32,287 nucleotides of DNA from an uncultured Lachnospiraceae bacterium (GTDB taxonomy: Bacteria > Bacillota > Clostridia > Lachnospirales > Lachnospiraceae), in assembly GCA_946558465.1 (NCBI GenBank), contig CAMNTM010000022.1, forward strand, positions 1-32,287. Direction: 5' to 3'. The position numbers were made by a program, and so were the translations under genes. Under the pieces are notes generated by a model. The model was not told where the DNA came from and ran no database searches. It worked only from the letters and a program-made list of their open reading frames with translations. This document shows, in pieces, positions 15,547 to 23,608 of this stretch (the first letter of the stretch is position 1; the number at the start of each line of letters is the position of its first letter).

Positions 15547-16983
15547 TTACGCGTTTTTAGTTTCTGTCTCTATAAGCTCCAGGTTCTCATCGTACTCTGC
15601 TTTTGGTAAGAATTTTCCGGTGAAGCCCCAGATTACTGTCAATATCATTCCGGCCCAGCAGGCATATGTGAACGGTATATAGGACCAGGCCGCGACGCCT
15701 GTGGCGGATAATACAAGGACACCGCCTCCGCTGTAAGCAATCATTCCGCCCCAGTGTGCGGTGGCTTCCAGAGTGGTCCTTGCCAGGTTGACTCTGTCCA
15801 GTCCGGCCTTCCGATAAGCCTTATCATACATCTCTGTATTTAGAATGATGGAAACATAGACGCTTGCGCTTAAGAAACCGCCCAGTATGGAGGTAAGTAA
15901 GGAGCATAGGATTAGAGAGCCCGTTCCTTTGATGACTCTGGTGAGCTTTTCGGCGATGGAATCTAGTACGCCGATTTTGTTTAATATACCTGCAAAAATG
16001 AACGCCATAAACAAAAGCAGGAGCAAGCCGGAAAGAGAGGTGCAGCCGCCGCGGGTCAGAAGCGCGTCTACGGTTTCGTTACCGGTAGAAGCCTTATATC
16101 CGCTCCATACAATGTTGGTAATTTCGGAGAAGGTAACCCCCTGTATAAGTACTGCTTCCAGAATACCAAGTACAACGCCTCCGACTACAACTGGAAGAGC
16201 GGGGAATTTCAAAATACACATAATAATGACAAAAGCCAGCGGTACCAGAAGGATAAAGCTGAAACGGTAGTTGGCTTCCAGGACTCCTGTTAATTCTGCA
16301 ATGGATTCCATATTGGCGTTTTTATCCATATTCAGGAAGAAGCCGTGAATCAGGAACATAACTGCGGCAATGATGCCTCCCAGACCGGCAGTAGGCAGCA
16401 GATTTGTAAATAGTTTCATAATATCCTGCCCGTTTACGGCCGCAGCCAGGTTCGGTGTATCTGACAGAGGGGACCATTTGTCGCCAAGAAAGCTTCCGGA
16501 AACGATAGCGCCTACGGCAACGGGCAGAGGTACGCCTAGTCCGGTGGCAATGGCGCTGAGCGCAAGTCCCACAGAAGATATGATGGCCCAGCTGGAACCG
16601 GTAGCCATAGAGGCAATCCAGCAAAGTACAAATGCTGCAAACAGAAATATCTGCGGGCTTAATATTTTAAGGCCGAGGTCAATCATATACGGGATTGTAC
16701 CGCCGGCAAGCCATGACGCGCTGACGAATCCTGTCAGCATCAGAAAATACATAGCCGGCATTGCAGACTGAACAACATTAAGCGCACTTTTGAATAGCTC
16801 GTCCCAGCTCCAATGCAGAACGAAGCCGCCGTAAACAGCGGCGATAACACCGCAGTACAGAACACTCATTGCAGTCGGGAATCCGCCCTTTAATGCTCCG
16901 TACATCATTACTACGATGAAAATTACCAATAAAATAATTGCTTCAATGAATGTAACTTTTCTAGGATCTTTTTTCTCCTTCAT
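15547..16983 (-). CDS. nhaC: NhaC-family Na+/H+ antiporter
   Basis: A membrane antiporter of about 478 aa with roughly 11 hydrophobic segments. Family features include the GSSWAIISSVGLALSAIATG region near 135, GSFLGDKWSPLSDTPNLAAA near 165 and a late TLEATAHWGGMIAYSGGGV segment. NhaC proteins exchange protons for sodium, and some homologues exchange organic acids. I prefer the ATG at 16983, 9 nt after AAAGGA; an ATG at 16992 abuts that site. It is divergent from the reductase operon and shares its regulatory intergenic region, so it may move that operon's substrate or maintain ion balance (inference). Confidence 0.9.
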   Translation of the reverse strand: MKEKKDPRKVTFIEAIILLVIFIVVMMYGALKGGFPTAMSVLYCGVIAAVYGGFVLHWSWDELFKSALNVVQSAMPAMYFLMLTGFVSASWLAGGTIPYMIDLGLKILSPQIFLFAAFVLCWIASMATGSSWAIISSVGLALSAIATGLGVPLPVAVGAIVSGSFLGDKWSPLSDTPNLAAAVNGQDIMKLFTNLLPTAGLGGIIAAVMFLIHGFFLNMDKNANMESIAELTGVLEANYRFSFILLVPLAFVIIMCILKFPALPVVVGGVVLGILEAVLIQGVTFSEITNIVWSGYKASTGNETVDALLTRGGCTSLSGLLLLLFMAFIFAGILNKIGVLDSIAEKLTRVIKGTGSLILCSLLTSILGGFLSASVYVSIILNTEMYDKAYRKAGLDRVNLARTTLEATAHWGGMIAYSGGGVLVLSATGVAAWSYIPFTYACWAGMILTVIWGFTGKFLPKAEYDENLELIETETKNA

Positions 16984-17263
16984 ATATTTCATTCCTTTCT
17001 ACGATTCCTTTATTTAAAATCTTCTTTTCGTTAAGAGATATGAATTACGGCGTCATAAATTTGTCCGGTTTATCTGAAAATATGATTGTTTGTCTGCTTG
17101 TCTCCGTATAAATAGTAAAATAGAGGAATTGTATTCAGACCCTTCCGAAGTTTTAAGAACTTTCCGAAATAGAATGACACAATTTTACATCCTCAAATGC
17201 TCTTCATAGTCTTTACGAGAAAATTTTAAATGGAAATCTTGAATCTTAATTATTTGAAAACGT

Positions 17264-17293
17264 AAAATTGTTGAACGATTATGTTGTGCAATA
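17264..17293. promoter_or_regulatory. Upstream copy of a 30-nt operator-like repeat
   Basis: The repeat contains ATTGTTGAACGAT and then ATGTTGTGCAA, and matches 17368-17397 at 25 of 30 positions by eye. It lies about 70 nt upstream of the promoter of the reductase operon, on the NhaC side. Confidence 0.6.
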
Positions 17294-17332
17294 TAATAAT
17301 AGCATTAAAAATAGAAAAAGTCAATAAAAGTA

Positions 17333-17362
17333 TTGACGAAACGAATAAATATGTTATATTAT
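17333..17362 (+). promoter_or_regulatory. Promoter of the reductase operon
   Basis: TTGACG (17333-17338) is followed by TATATT (17355-17360, 16-nt spacer) or TATTAT (17357-17362, 18 nt). The remainder of the 440-nt intergenic region (16984-17422) has no gene; it has two TTCCGAA words at 17143 and 17162. Confidence 0.6.
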
Positions 17363-17367
17363 ACAAT

Positions 17368-17397
17368 AAAATTGTTGGACAATAATGATGTGCAAAA
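17368..17397. promoter_or_regulatory. Downstream copy of the operator-like repeat, over the transcription start
   Basis: It contains the palindrome ATTGT-TGG-ACAAT (17371-17383) followed by AATGATGTGCAA. It sits right after the -10 box, where a bound GntR/FCD dimer would block transcription. It is 104 nt from its upstream copy. Confidence 0.65.
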
Positions 17398-17422
17398 AAA
17401 CAAAGCAAGGTGGTGTGAAAGA

Positions 17423-18694
17423 GTGTTAAAAAAGAAGCTGATACTTGAAAAGATTCGGATTAAAGATATCAGATTTGGGAACATAACGAATATACAGGAT
17501 GGAATTCTTACGATTTGCCGGGAAGAAATGCTGGGGAAATTATCCAGTGAAAAATTAACCGACGTTGCGGTTGATTTGGCAAGACCTGGGGAGTCTGTAC
17601 GCATCGTGCCTGTAAAGGATGTAATACAGCCTCGGATTAAAAAGGAAAAAGGGACTTTTTTCCCGGGCGTATTAGGCCCGGCAGACAGCTGTGGAGAAGG
17701 TGTTACAAGGATTTTGGAGGGCTGTAATGTAGTAACGGCCGGAAGTATTATCTTCTATCAGGAAGGCATTATCGATATGGATGGACCAGGAGCCGAGTAT
17801 ACGATTTTCAGCAAATATTGTAATGTGGTTCTTTCTGCAAAGCCGGCGGAAGGTCTTTCCAGTACAGACCATGAGAAGGAGATGCGTCTGTTGGGACTTA
17901 AAGCAGCACATTATCTGGCTTCTTGTACGATGGAGAAGGGAGCAGACGACATAGAGGAGTATGAGCTGGCAGAAACAAAGGAAAAGCTGCCGAAAGTAGC
18001 TTATGTTTATCTTCTTCTGGCTCAAGGGCTTTTACACGACAATTATCTGTATGGCATGAATATGCAGAAGATGCATCCAATGTTTATGCATCCCAATGAA
18101 TTTATGGATGGTGCGGTAGTTTCGGGTAACTGTGTAACTGCCTGTGATAAAACGACAACCTTTGACCATATGAATAATCCAGTGATTCGTACCTTATATG
18201 AGAAGCATGGAAAGGAGCTGGAATTCGTGGGCGTCATTGCATCGCCGGTCAGTCCGGTTTTGGCGGACAAAGAAAGATGCTCTATGGGAGTGAAAAATCT
18301 AGCGCAGCTTTTGAAGCTGGACGGTGCGGTTGTGTCAGAGGAAGGAGGAGGGAATCCGGAGAGCGATTTGATGATGATTTGTGAAGGACTGGAAGAGTCC
18401 GGTATTAAGACTGTTCTGATGGCACATGAAAATTGCGGAAAGGAGGGTACTGCTCAGGGGATTACCATTGTTTCTGAGAAAGCGGATGCGGTAGTTACAG
18501 CGGGGAATACAAATGTTATTATCACACTGCCGCCTGTGGGTAAGGTTATTGGAGTACCGGAAGCCATAGAGATGCTGTCAGGGGCGCCTGAGCATTCGCT
18601 TCAGGAGGATGGAAGCATCCGGACGGCAATGTCAGTTATGATGGGGTCTATTAATAATATTGGAACCGGAAAACTTGGAATGGAAGAATACTAA
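17423..18694 (+). CDS. Glycine/sarcosine/betaine reductase component B, alpha/beta proprotein (GrdE/GrdG/GrdI family)
   Basis: A 423-aa proprotein of the substrate-binding component B of a Stickland-type reductase. In this family the chain is cut to create a pyruvoyl group from a cysteine, which binds the amine substrate. Here the candidate is Cys241 in the motif GNCVTACDKTTT (Cys237 is also present), matching the family's cleavage region. I chose a GTG start at 17423, 9 nt after AAGGTGG, giving LKKKLILEKIRIKDIRFG, which resembles family N-termini; the frame is open 90 nt further, across the promoter and operator. The selenoprotein subunit follows after 22 nt. Which amine is used cannot be told from sequence. 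Confidence 0.86.
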   Translation: MLKKKLILEKIRIKDIRFGNITNIQDGILTICREEMLGKLSSEKLTDVAVDLARPGESVRIVPVKDVIQPRIKKEKGTFFPGVLGPADSCGEGVTRILEGCNVVTAGSIIFYQEGIIDMDGPGAEYTIFSKYCNVVLSAKPAEGLSSTDHEKEMRLLGLKAAHYLASCTMEKGADDIEEYELAETKEKLPKVAYVYLLLAQGLLHDNYLYGMNMQKMHPMFMHPNEFMDGAVVSGNCVTACDKTTTFDHMNNPVIRTLYEKHGKELEFVGVIASPVSPVLADKERCSMGVKNLAQLLKLDGAVVSEEGGGNPESDLMMICEGLEESGIKTVLMAHENCGKEGTAQGITIVSEKADAVVTAGNTNVIITLPPVGKVIGVPEAIEMLSGAPEHSLQEDGSIRTAMSVMMGSINNIGTGKLGMEEY

Positions 18695-18716
18695 GAAGAG
18701 GGAGAGGTGATAGATT

Positions 18717-19991
18717 GTGAAGCGGGTAGTATATTATTTGAATCAGTTTTTTGGACAGATTGGAGGCGAGGATACGGCAGGTTATCCGTTAGAAATTCGA
18801 AAAGGTACGCTGGGAGTGTCGGAGGCATTTCAAAAGGCCCTCGCCAAAGAAGTGACAGTAACCTATACCATTATATGCGGCGACAATTATTTTGCAGAAA
18901 ACACAGAAGCAGTTTTGGAAGCAATAGAAGAATTTCTAAAGGAGGAAACGCCGGATATTCTTGTCGCCGGCCCTGCATTCAATGCAGGGCGGTATGGTAT
19001 GGCCTGCGGAAATATGCTTAAGCTTGCACAACAGAAGCTGGGAATCCCGGCAGTGACCGCCATGTATCAGGAAAATCCGGGAGTAGAGATGTATAAGCTT
19101 TATGGCTATGTGATTCCTTCTGCGCCTAATGCGGCAGGAATGCGGAAGGATTTGAAAAAGACGGCGGCTCTTGTAAAGAAACTGGCCCGGGAAGAAGAGA
19201 TTGGACCTCCGGAAGAAGAAGGGTATTATAAAAGAGGGATTCGTAAGATGGTAAGGAAGGAAGAAATCGGGGCAGTCCGGGCAGTCAATATGCTCTTGAA
19301 CAAGCTGAATGGACGGCCGTTTGATACGGAGCTTCCCATGCCGAAATTTTCGAAGGTCGTACCGAGCGAGCCGATTGCGGACCTGTCGAAGGCGACAATT
19401 GCAGTGATGACCTCAGGGGGAATCGTTCCGCCGGGAAATCCAGACAGGCTGGAGGCCCTTTCCTGTACGAAGTATGCTTCCTACACAAAGGAGGATTTTG
19501 GCGGAGAATTCCGGGTTGTAGACGTGGCGCACGGAGGGTACGACCCTACCTTTGCTCAGGAGAACGGCAACCGGGTGCTTCCGGTAGACGTACTGGAGGA
19601 ACTGGAGGCAGAACATGTTATAGGAAAATTATATCCTTATTATTATGTAACTGTCGGAAATGGCATGGCCGTAGACCGCGCTTCAAATTTTGGAGAACAG
19701 ATTGCAAGGGAAGTGAAGGGGAAGGTAGACGGCATTCTTTTAACTTCTACATGAGGTACGGACACGCGTTGCGGAGCAACGCTTGTAAAGGAACTGGATG
19801 CGGCAGGAATTCCAACGGTACATATCGCTACAGTAACGCCGATTTCTGAGGCGGTGGGAGCAAACCGTATTGTCCGGGGAGTTTCTATACCACATCCTAC
19901 AGGGGAGGTGGAGTTAGGGCCAGAAGCAGAAAAGCAGAAAAGAAGAGAACAGATACTTCAGGCTTTGGAGCTTTTGAGCAAAAAGGTATGA
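18717..19991 (+). CDS. Glycine/sarcosine/betaine reductase component B selenoprotein subunit (GrdB/GrdF/GrdH family)
   Basis: A 424-aa selenoprotein that works with the upstream alpha/beta subunit. It starts at GTG 18717 after GGGAGAGG. The in-frame TGA at 19752-19754 (codon 346) must be read as selenocysteine. The frame continues for 78 codons with family-like sequence (TRCGATLVKELDAAGIP, ATVTPISEAVGANRIV, IPHPTGE) to the real stop at 19989-19991. A perfect hairpin starts 11 nt after the TGA, as expected of a bacterial SECIS. The active-site motif reads U-G-T-D; as I recall, relatives usually have U-x-x-C. An automatic caller would end this gene 237 nt early. The stop overlaps the grdX start (ATGA). 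Confidence 0.9.
19752..19782 (+). promoter_or_regulatory. Selenocysteine UGA codon and bSECIS hairpin
   Basis: The recoded TGA is 19752-19754. After 11 nt, GCGTTGC (19766-19772) pairs perfectly with GCAACGC (19776-19782) around the loop GGA. The distance and a G at the start of the loop fit the known pattern for SelB-binding bacterial SECIS elements. Confidence 0.85.
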
Positions 19992-20392
19992 GAAAGCTGA
20001 TTTTGACGAATAACCCTGCAGTTATTGAAGAGATAGAGGGAAGGAGCGGATGGGAAACCTGCACAGATTATAAATTATACGAAGAACTGATTGAGCTGTG
20101 TGAGAGGCTGCTTCTGGAAGGCTGGCATTTTGCGTCGGACCCGATGGGAGGCTATCATTTTCGTCCAAATCCTTATCATACAATATTTCTTGTAAAAGAC
20201 GCTCCCTTTTATAAGTCGTGGATACAGAGCCAGGAGTGGAATATGCTGGACAGTATAAAGACAGAGTATGACAGACATAAGCCTTTTCTGAAAAAATATA
20301 AAGAGGCGCAGCATGAGAAAGATTATCAGGCGCTGGATTATTCCGTAGCGATGCGTTCGCTGCAGAGTATGGAAGACAGGATGGATTCATAG
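19988..20392 (+). CDS. grdX: GrdX family protein
   Basis: A 134-aa soluble protein found with glycine/betaine reductase operons; biochemical role unknown. It opens MRKLILTNNPAVIEE and has the central GWHFASDPMGGYHFRPNPYHTIFL segment. The ATG overlaps the stop of the selenoprotein gene, so translation is probably coupled. Its presence supports assigning this locus to the reductase family. A terminator follows. Confidence 0.82.
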   Translation: MRKLILTNNPAVIEEIEGRSGWETCTDYKLYEELIELCERLLLEGWHFASDPMGGYHFRPNPYHTIFLVKDAPFYKSWIQSQEWNMLDSIKTEYDRHKPFLKKYKEAQHEKDYQALDYSVAMRSLQSMEDRMDS

Positions 20393-20418
20393 AGGGATCA
20401 GAAAATGGACCGGGCAGA

Positions 20419-20454
20419 GAACCTGAAAACGGAAAGCATGCCAGGTTCATTTTT
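20419..20454 (+). terminator. Terminator of the reductase operon
   Basis: The stem GAACCTG (20419-20425) / CAGGTTC (20442-20448) is followed by ATTTTTG. It precedes the lar promoter, so the two operons can be transcribed separately. Confidence 0.8.
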
Positions 20455-20495
20455 GTGCAATTTTTGCTGTTTGTTTTGTTTGAAGATTATCGTTG

Positions 20496-20524
20496 TTGGA
20501 TTTTTTGTCCGGCTATGGTACAAT
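20496..20524 (+). promoter_or_regulatory. Promoter of the larBCE operon
   Basis: TTGGAT (20496-20501), 17-nt spacer, TACAAT (20519-20524), 31 nt upstream of the larB ATG, which has the ribosome site CGGAGGA. Confidence 0.65.
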
Positions 20525-20555
20525 ATCCTGAGTAAAATAATGTTCGGAGGACTCT

Positions 20556-21302
20556 ATGGACACACGTGAGGTACTAACTCAGTTAAAAAATGGAGAGATA
20601 ACAGTAGAGGAGGCAGAGCTGTATTTCCGCCGCCAGCCCTTCGAGGAGCTGGGCTATGCAAAGCTTGACACCCACCGGAAGCTTCGCTCCGGTTTTCCGG
20701 AGGTCATCTTCTGCATGGGAAAGGTGGATAAACATCTTCTCGAAATCTTTGGAAGGCTTTATGAAGCTGAGGGCGAGGTTATGGGAACCAGGGCTGCGAA
20801 GGAGCAGTATGAGCTGTTAAAAGAACAATATCCGGAAATTTCCTATGATGAGGTATCTGGTATTGTGAAAATCGAAAAAACAGATAAGAAGCATATAGGC
20901 TGCATTACGGTGTGTACGGCCGGAACAGCTGATATTGCAGTTGCCGAAGAAGCAGCGCAGACAGCAGAGTATTTCGGGGCGCATGTGGAGAGGGTGTATG
21001 ATGTGGGTGTAAGCGGACTTCACAGGCTGCTGTCCAGGCTGGAGACTATACAAAAGGCAAATTGTGTGATTGCAGTGGCAGGTATGGAGGGGGCTCTCGG
21101 AAGTATAATTGGAGGAGTTGTGGATAAGCCGGTAATTGCAGTGCCGACCTCTGTAGGCTATGGAGCGAATATGAAAGGAATATCAGCGCTTCTTACAATG
21201 ATTAATTCCTGTGCAAATGGTGTGGCAGTTGTAAATATAGATAATGGATATGGAGCAGGATATATAGCTGCGCAGATAAACAGACTGGGGGAAGCAAGAT
21301 GA
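20556..21302 (+). CDS. larB: Nickel-pincer cofactor biosynthesis carboxylase LarB
   Basis: A 248-aa enzyme that carboxylates and hydrolyses nicotinic acid adenine dinucleotide, the first step to the nickel-pincer nucleotide. The C-terminal half is PurE-like: CTAGTADIAVAEEA, YDVGVSGLHRLL, AGMEGALGSIIGGVVDKPV and VGYGANMKGISALL, ending VVNIDNGYGAGY. The length matches the family. The start ATG has GGAGG upstream. Its stop overlaps the larC ATG by 4 nt (ATGA). Confidence 0.93.
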   Translation: MDTREVLTQLKNGEITVEEAELYFRRQPFEELGYAKLDTHRKLRSGFPEVIFCMGKVDKHLLEIFGRLYEAEGEVMGTRAAKEQYELLKEQYPEISYDEVSGIVKIEKTDKKHIGCITVCTAGTADIAVAEEAAQTAEYFGAHVERVYDVGVSGLHRLLSRLETIQKANCVIAVAGMEGALGSIIGGVVDKPVIAVPTSVGYGANMKGISALLTMINSCANGVAVVNIDNGYGAGYIAAQINRLGEAR

Positions 21303-22654
21303 AGAAAACATTATACTTAGAATGCTACAGCGGAATCAGCGGAGATATGACGGTAGGAGCGCTTCTGGATTTGGGAGCGGACGGAGAGCTTTTGAAGGAA
21401 CAGCTGAAAAGTCTTCCGATAGAAGGATATGAGATAGAAATAAAGCATGTGAAAAAATCAGGACTTAATGCCTGTGATTTTTGTGTAATTCTGGATAAAG
21501 CGCATGAAAATCATGATCACGATAATGAGTATCTATATGGAACCGGACATAGTGGAGGCAGTGGTCATCTTGCGGTGCACATGTACGATAAGGAGAGTGA
21601 ATGTCAGGAGAACCATGCACATTACGAAGGCCATTCACATGGCGGCCCGCGTCACGATGTCCATTTCCACGGCCATACGCATCATGAGCATCGTGGTCTG
21701 CCGGAAATTCTGGATATTATACGGAGCTCTCAGATTACAGACAGAGCAAAGCAGACGGCGTCAGATATATTTCGGATTCTTGCCGAGGCGGAAGCTAAGG
21801 CACATGGAACAACAATAGAAGAGGTACATTTCCATGAGGTAGGAGCGATAGATTCTATTGTGGATATCGTAGCGGCAGCAGTCTGTCTTGATAATCTGGG
21901 GATTACAGACGTGATTGTTCCGGAGCTTTATGAGGGAAAAGGAGTCGTCCGCTGCCAGCATGGTTTAATTCCGATTCCGGTACCGGCTACAGCCAACATT
22001 GCCCAGGCACATGGGATTACACTGCATATGACGGACACAGAGGCGGAGCTGGTAACACCGACAGGGGCAGCGATTGCAGCTGCAGTACGTACCTCCGGAA
22101 AACTCCCGGATAAATACCGGCTGATAAAAACCGGCCTGGGAGCAGGAAAACGCGATTATGGGCGTACGAGTGTCCTCCGGGCGATGCTGATTGAGGCGGA
22201 TAAGGAAACATCGGATGCTGTAATTAAGCTGGAAAGCAATATTGACGATTGTACGGGAGAAGCACTTGGCTTTGTGATGGAGCAGCTGCTTGAGGCAGGA
22301 GCAAGGGATGTACATTATATTCCGGTATTTATGAAAAAAAATCGTCCGGCCTATCAGTTGAACGTCATTTGTGGTGAGGAGCTTGTGCCGAGAATGGAAG
22401 AGATAATCTTCCGCGGGACAACTACAATTGGTATCCGAAAAATCCGGATGGAGCGAACCGTTCTAGGGCGTGATATTCGGACAGTAAAAACCTTGTTTGG
22501 AGAGGCAAGGATAAAGATTTGTATGCTCGGAGACGAGCGGAGGATATATCCGGAGTATGAGAGTGTAACAGAGATATGTCGAAAAACGGGACTATCCTAT
22601 CAGAAGGTTTTTGATCAGATCTGCCAGGATGCAGCAGACCTGCAGATAACGTAA
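21299..22654 (+). CDS. larC: Nickel insertion protein LarC (continuous, unsplit form)
   Basis: A 451-aa protein that inserts nickel into the pincer nucleotide (CTP-dependent cyclometallase in the studied homologue). Its first residues are YLECYSGISGDMTVGALLDLG. A histidine-rich stretch (about 75-140, with HDHD, HENH, HSHGG, HFHGHTHHEH) would bind nickel. Later it has EVHFHEVGAIDSIVDIV, TPTGAAI, and SNIDDCTGEALGFVMEQL. In some bacteria larC is split or needs a frameshift; here it is one reading frame. It is translationally coupled to larB. Confidence 0.93.
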   Translation: MKKTLYLECYSGISGDMTVGALLDLGADGELLKEQLKSLPIEGYEIEIKHVKKSGLNACDFCVILDKAHENHDHDNEYLYGTGHSGGSGHLAVHMYDKESECQENHAHYEGHSHGGPRHDVHFHGHTHHEHRGLPEILDIIRSSQITDRAKQTASDIFRILAEAEAKAHGTTIEEVHFHEVGAIDSIVDIVAAAVCLDNLGITDVIVPELYEGKGVVRCQHGLIPIPVPATANIAQAHGITLHMTDTEAELVTPTGAAIAAAVRTSGKLPDKYRLIKTGLGAGKRDYGRTSVLRAMLIEADKETSDAVIKLESNIDDCTGEALGFVMEQLLEAGARDVHYIPVFMKKNRPAYQLNVICGEELVPRMEEIIFRGTTTIGIRKIRMERTVLGRDIRTVKTLFGEARIKICMLGDERRIYPEYESVTEICRKTGLSYQKVFDQICQDAADLQIT

Positions 22655-22735
22655 CGAGTTTATGGACAGTGAACCGGCCCTGCAAGATGGCAGCGAATCA
22701 GCAGATAAAGGTCCGTAGAATGGGAGAGTGTGAAA

Positions 22736-23608
22736 ATGACAGATGGTGTGCAGAAAGAGCATAGGCTCAGCTGTGAGGAGGAGTTTCGCAGCAAGACAGA
22801 TAGTTTAAGGCGGCATATGGCTGGTTTTGCAAAGCATGCTGTTGCAGTGGCTTTTTCAGGAGGAGTGGACAGCAGTCTTCTGCTTCGGATTGCCTGCGAG
22901 GCCGCAGAAGAAAAGCATCAGAAGGTGTATGCGGTTCTGCTTCAGACAATGCTTCACCCATCCGGAGAGGCAGAAGCTGCGAAGAATGCAGCAGCGGAAT
23001 TTGGCGCTGATTTCCGGGTTCTAAGGCTTAATGAGCTTTTTGAGGCAGGAATAGAGAATAATCCAGAGGACCGCTGTTACCGCTGCAAGAAATATTTGTT
23101 TCAGGAGTTGAAAAAAGAGGCATGGAGACTGGGGGCATCTCATATTCTGGAGGGAACAAATGCAGATGATCTTAAGGCGTACCGGCCTGGACTTCGCGCT
23201 GTCCGTGAACTGGGAATAGAAAGTCCTCTTGCCGGAGCAGGATTTACAAAAAAGGAAGTGCGCAGGCTTGCAGAGGAGTATGGAATATCTGCTGCAAAAA
23301 GGCCGTCTGCCCCATGTCTTGCAACCAGGTTCCCATATGGGGAAAAACTAGTCTATGAAGAGATGAAAAGGGTTGAACAAGGAGAAGCGTATCTTAGGGG
23401 TCTGGGTTTTTATAATGTCCGGTTAAGAATTCATAAAAATATCGCCAGAATTGAAGTGGACTCTGACGATATGGGAATGGCTGTCAAATATCAGAAGGAG
23501 ATTGCAGAGCATTTAAAGAAGCTGGGCTATCGTTATATAACGCTTGACCTGGAAGGGTTTCGCTCCGGGAGCATGGATGAGGTGCTTACGCTTCATCATC
23601 CTCAATAA
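22736..23608 (+). CDS. larE: Sulfur-transferring enzyme LarE
   Basis: A 290-aa PP-loop ATPase that adenylates a carboxylate of the cofactor precursor and donates sulfur. The PP-loop motif AFSGGVDSSLLL is near residue 38. Cys194 in PSAPCLATRFPYG corresponds to the sacrificial cysteine of the studied LarE. An additional CYRC pair lies near residue 108. I chose the ATG at 22736, spaced properly from GGGAGAG; a GTG at 22730 is too close. The 3' end overlaps the convergent P-II-like gene by 23 nt. larA itself is not in the window. Confidence 0.92.
   Translation: MTDGVQKEHRLSCEEEFRSKTDSLRRHMAGFAKHAVAVAFSGGVDSSLLLRIACEAAEEKHQKVYAVLLQTMLHPSGEAEAAKNAAAEFGADFRVLRLNELFEAGIENNPEDRCYRCKKYLFQELKKEAWRLGASHILEGTNADDLKAYRPGLRAVRELGIESPLAGAGFTKKEVRRLAEEYGISAAKRPSAPCLATRFPYGEKLVYEEMKRVEQGEAYLRGLGFYNVRLRIHKNIARIEVDSDDMGMAVKYQKEIAEHLKKLGYRYITLDLEGFRSGSMDEVLTLHHPQ

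Noticed and set aside
17333-17422. N-terminal extension of the reductase proprotein
   Set aside because: It runs through the promoter -10 and operator, has no ribosome site, and does not match family N-termini; the GTG at 17423 is better.
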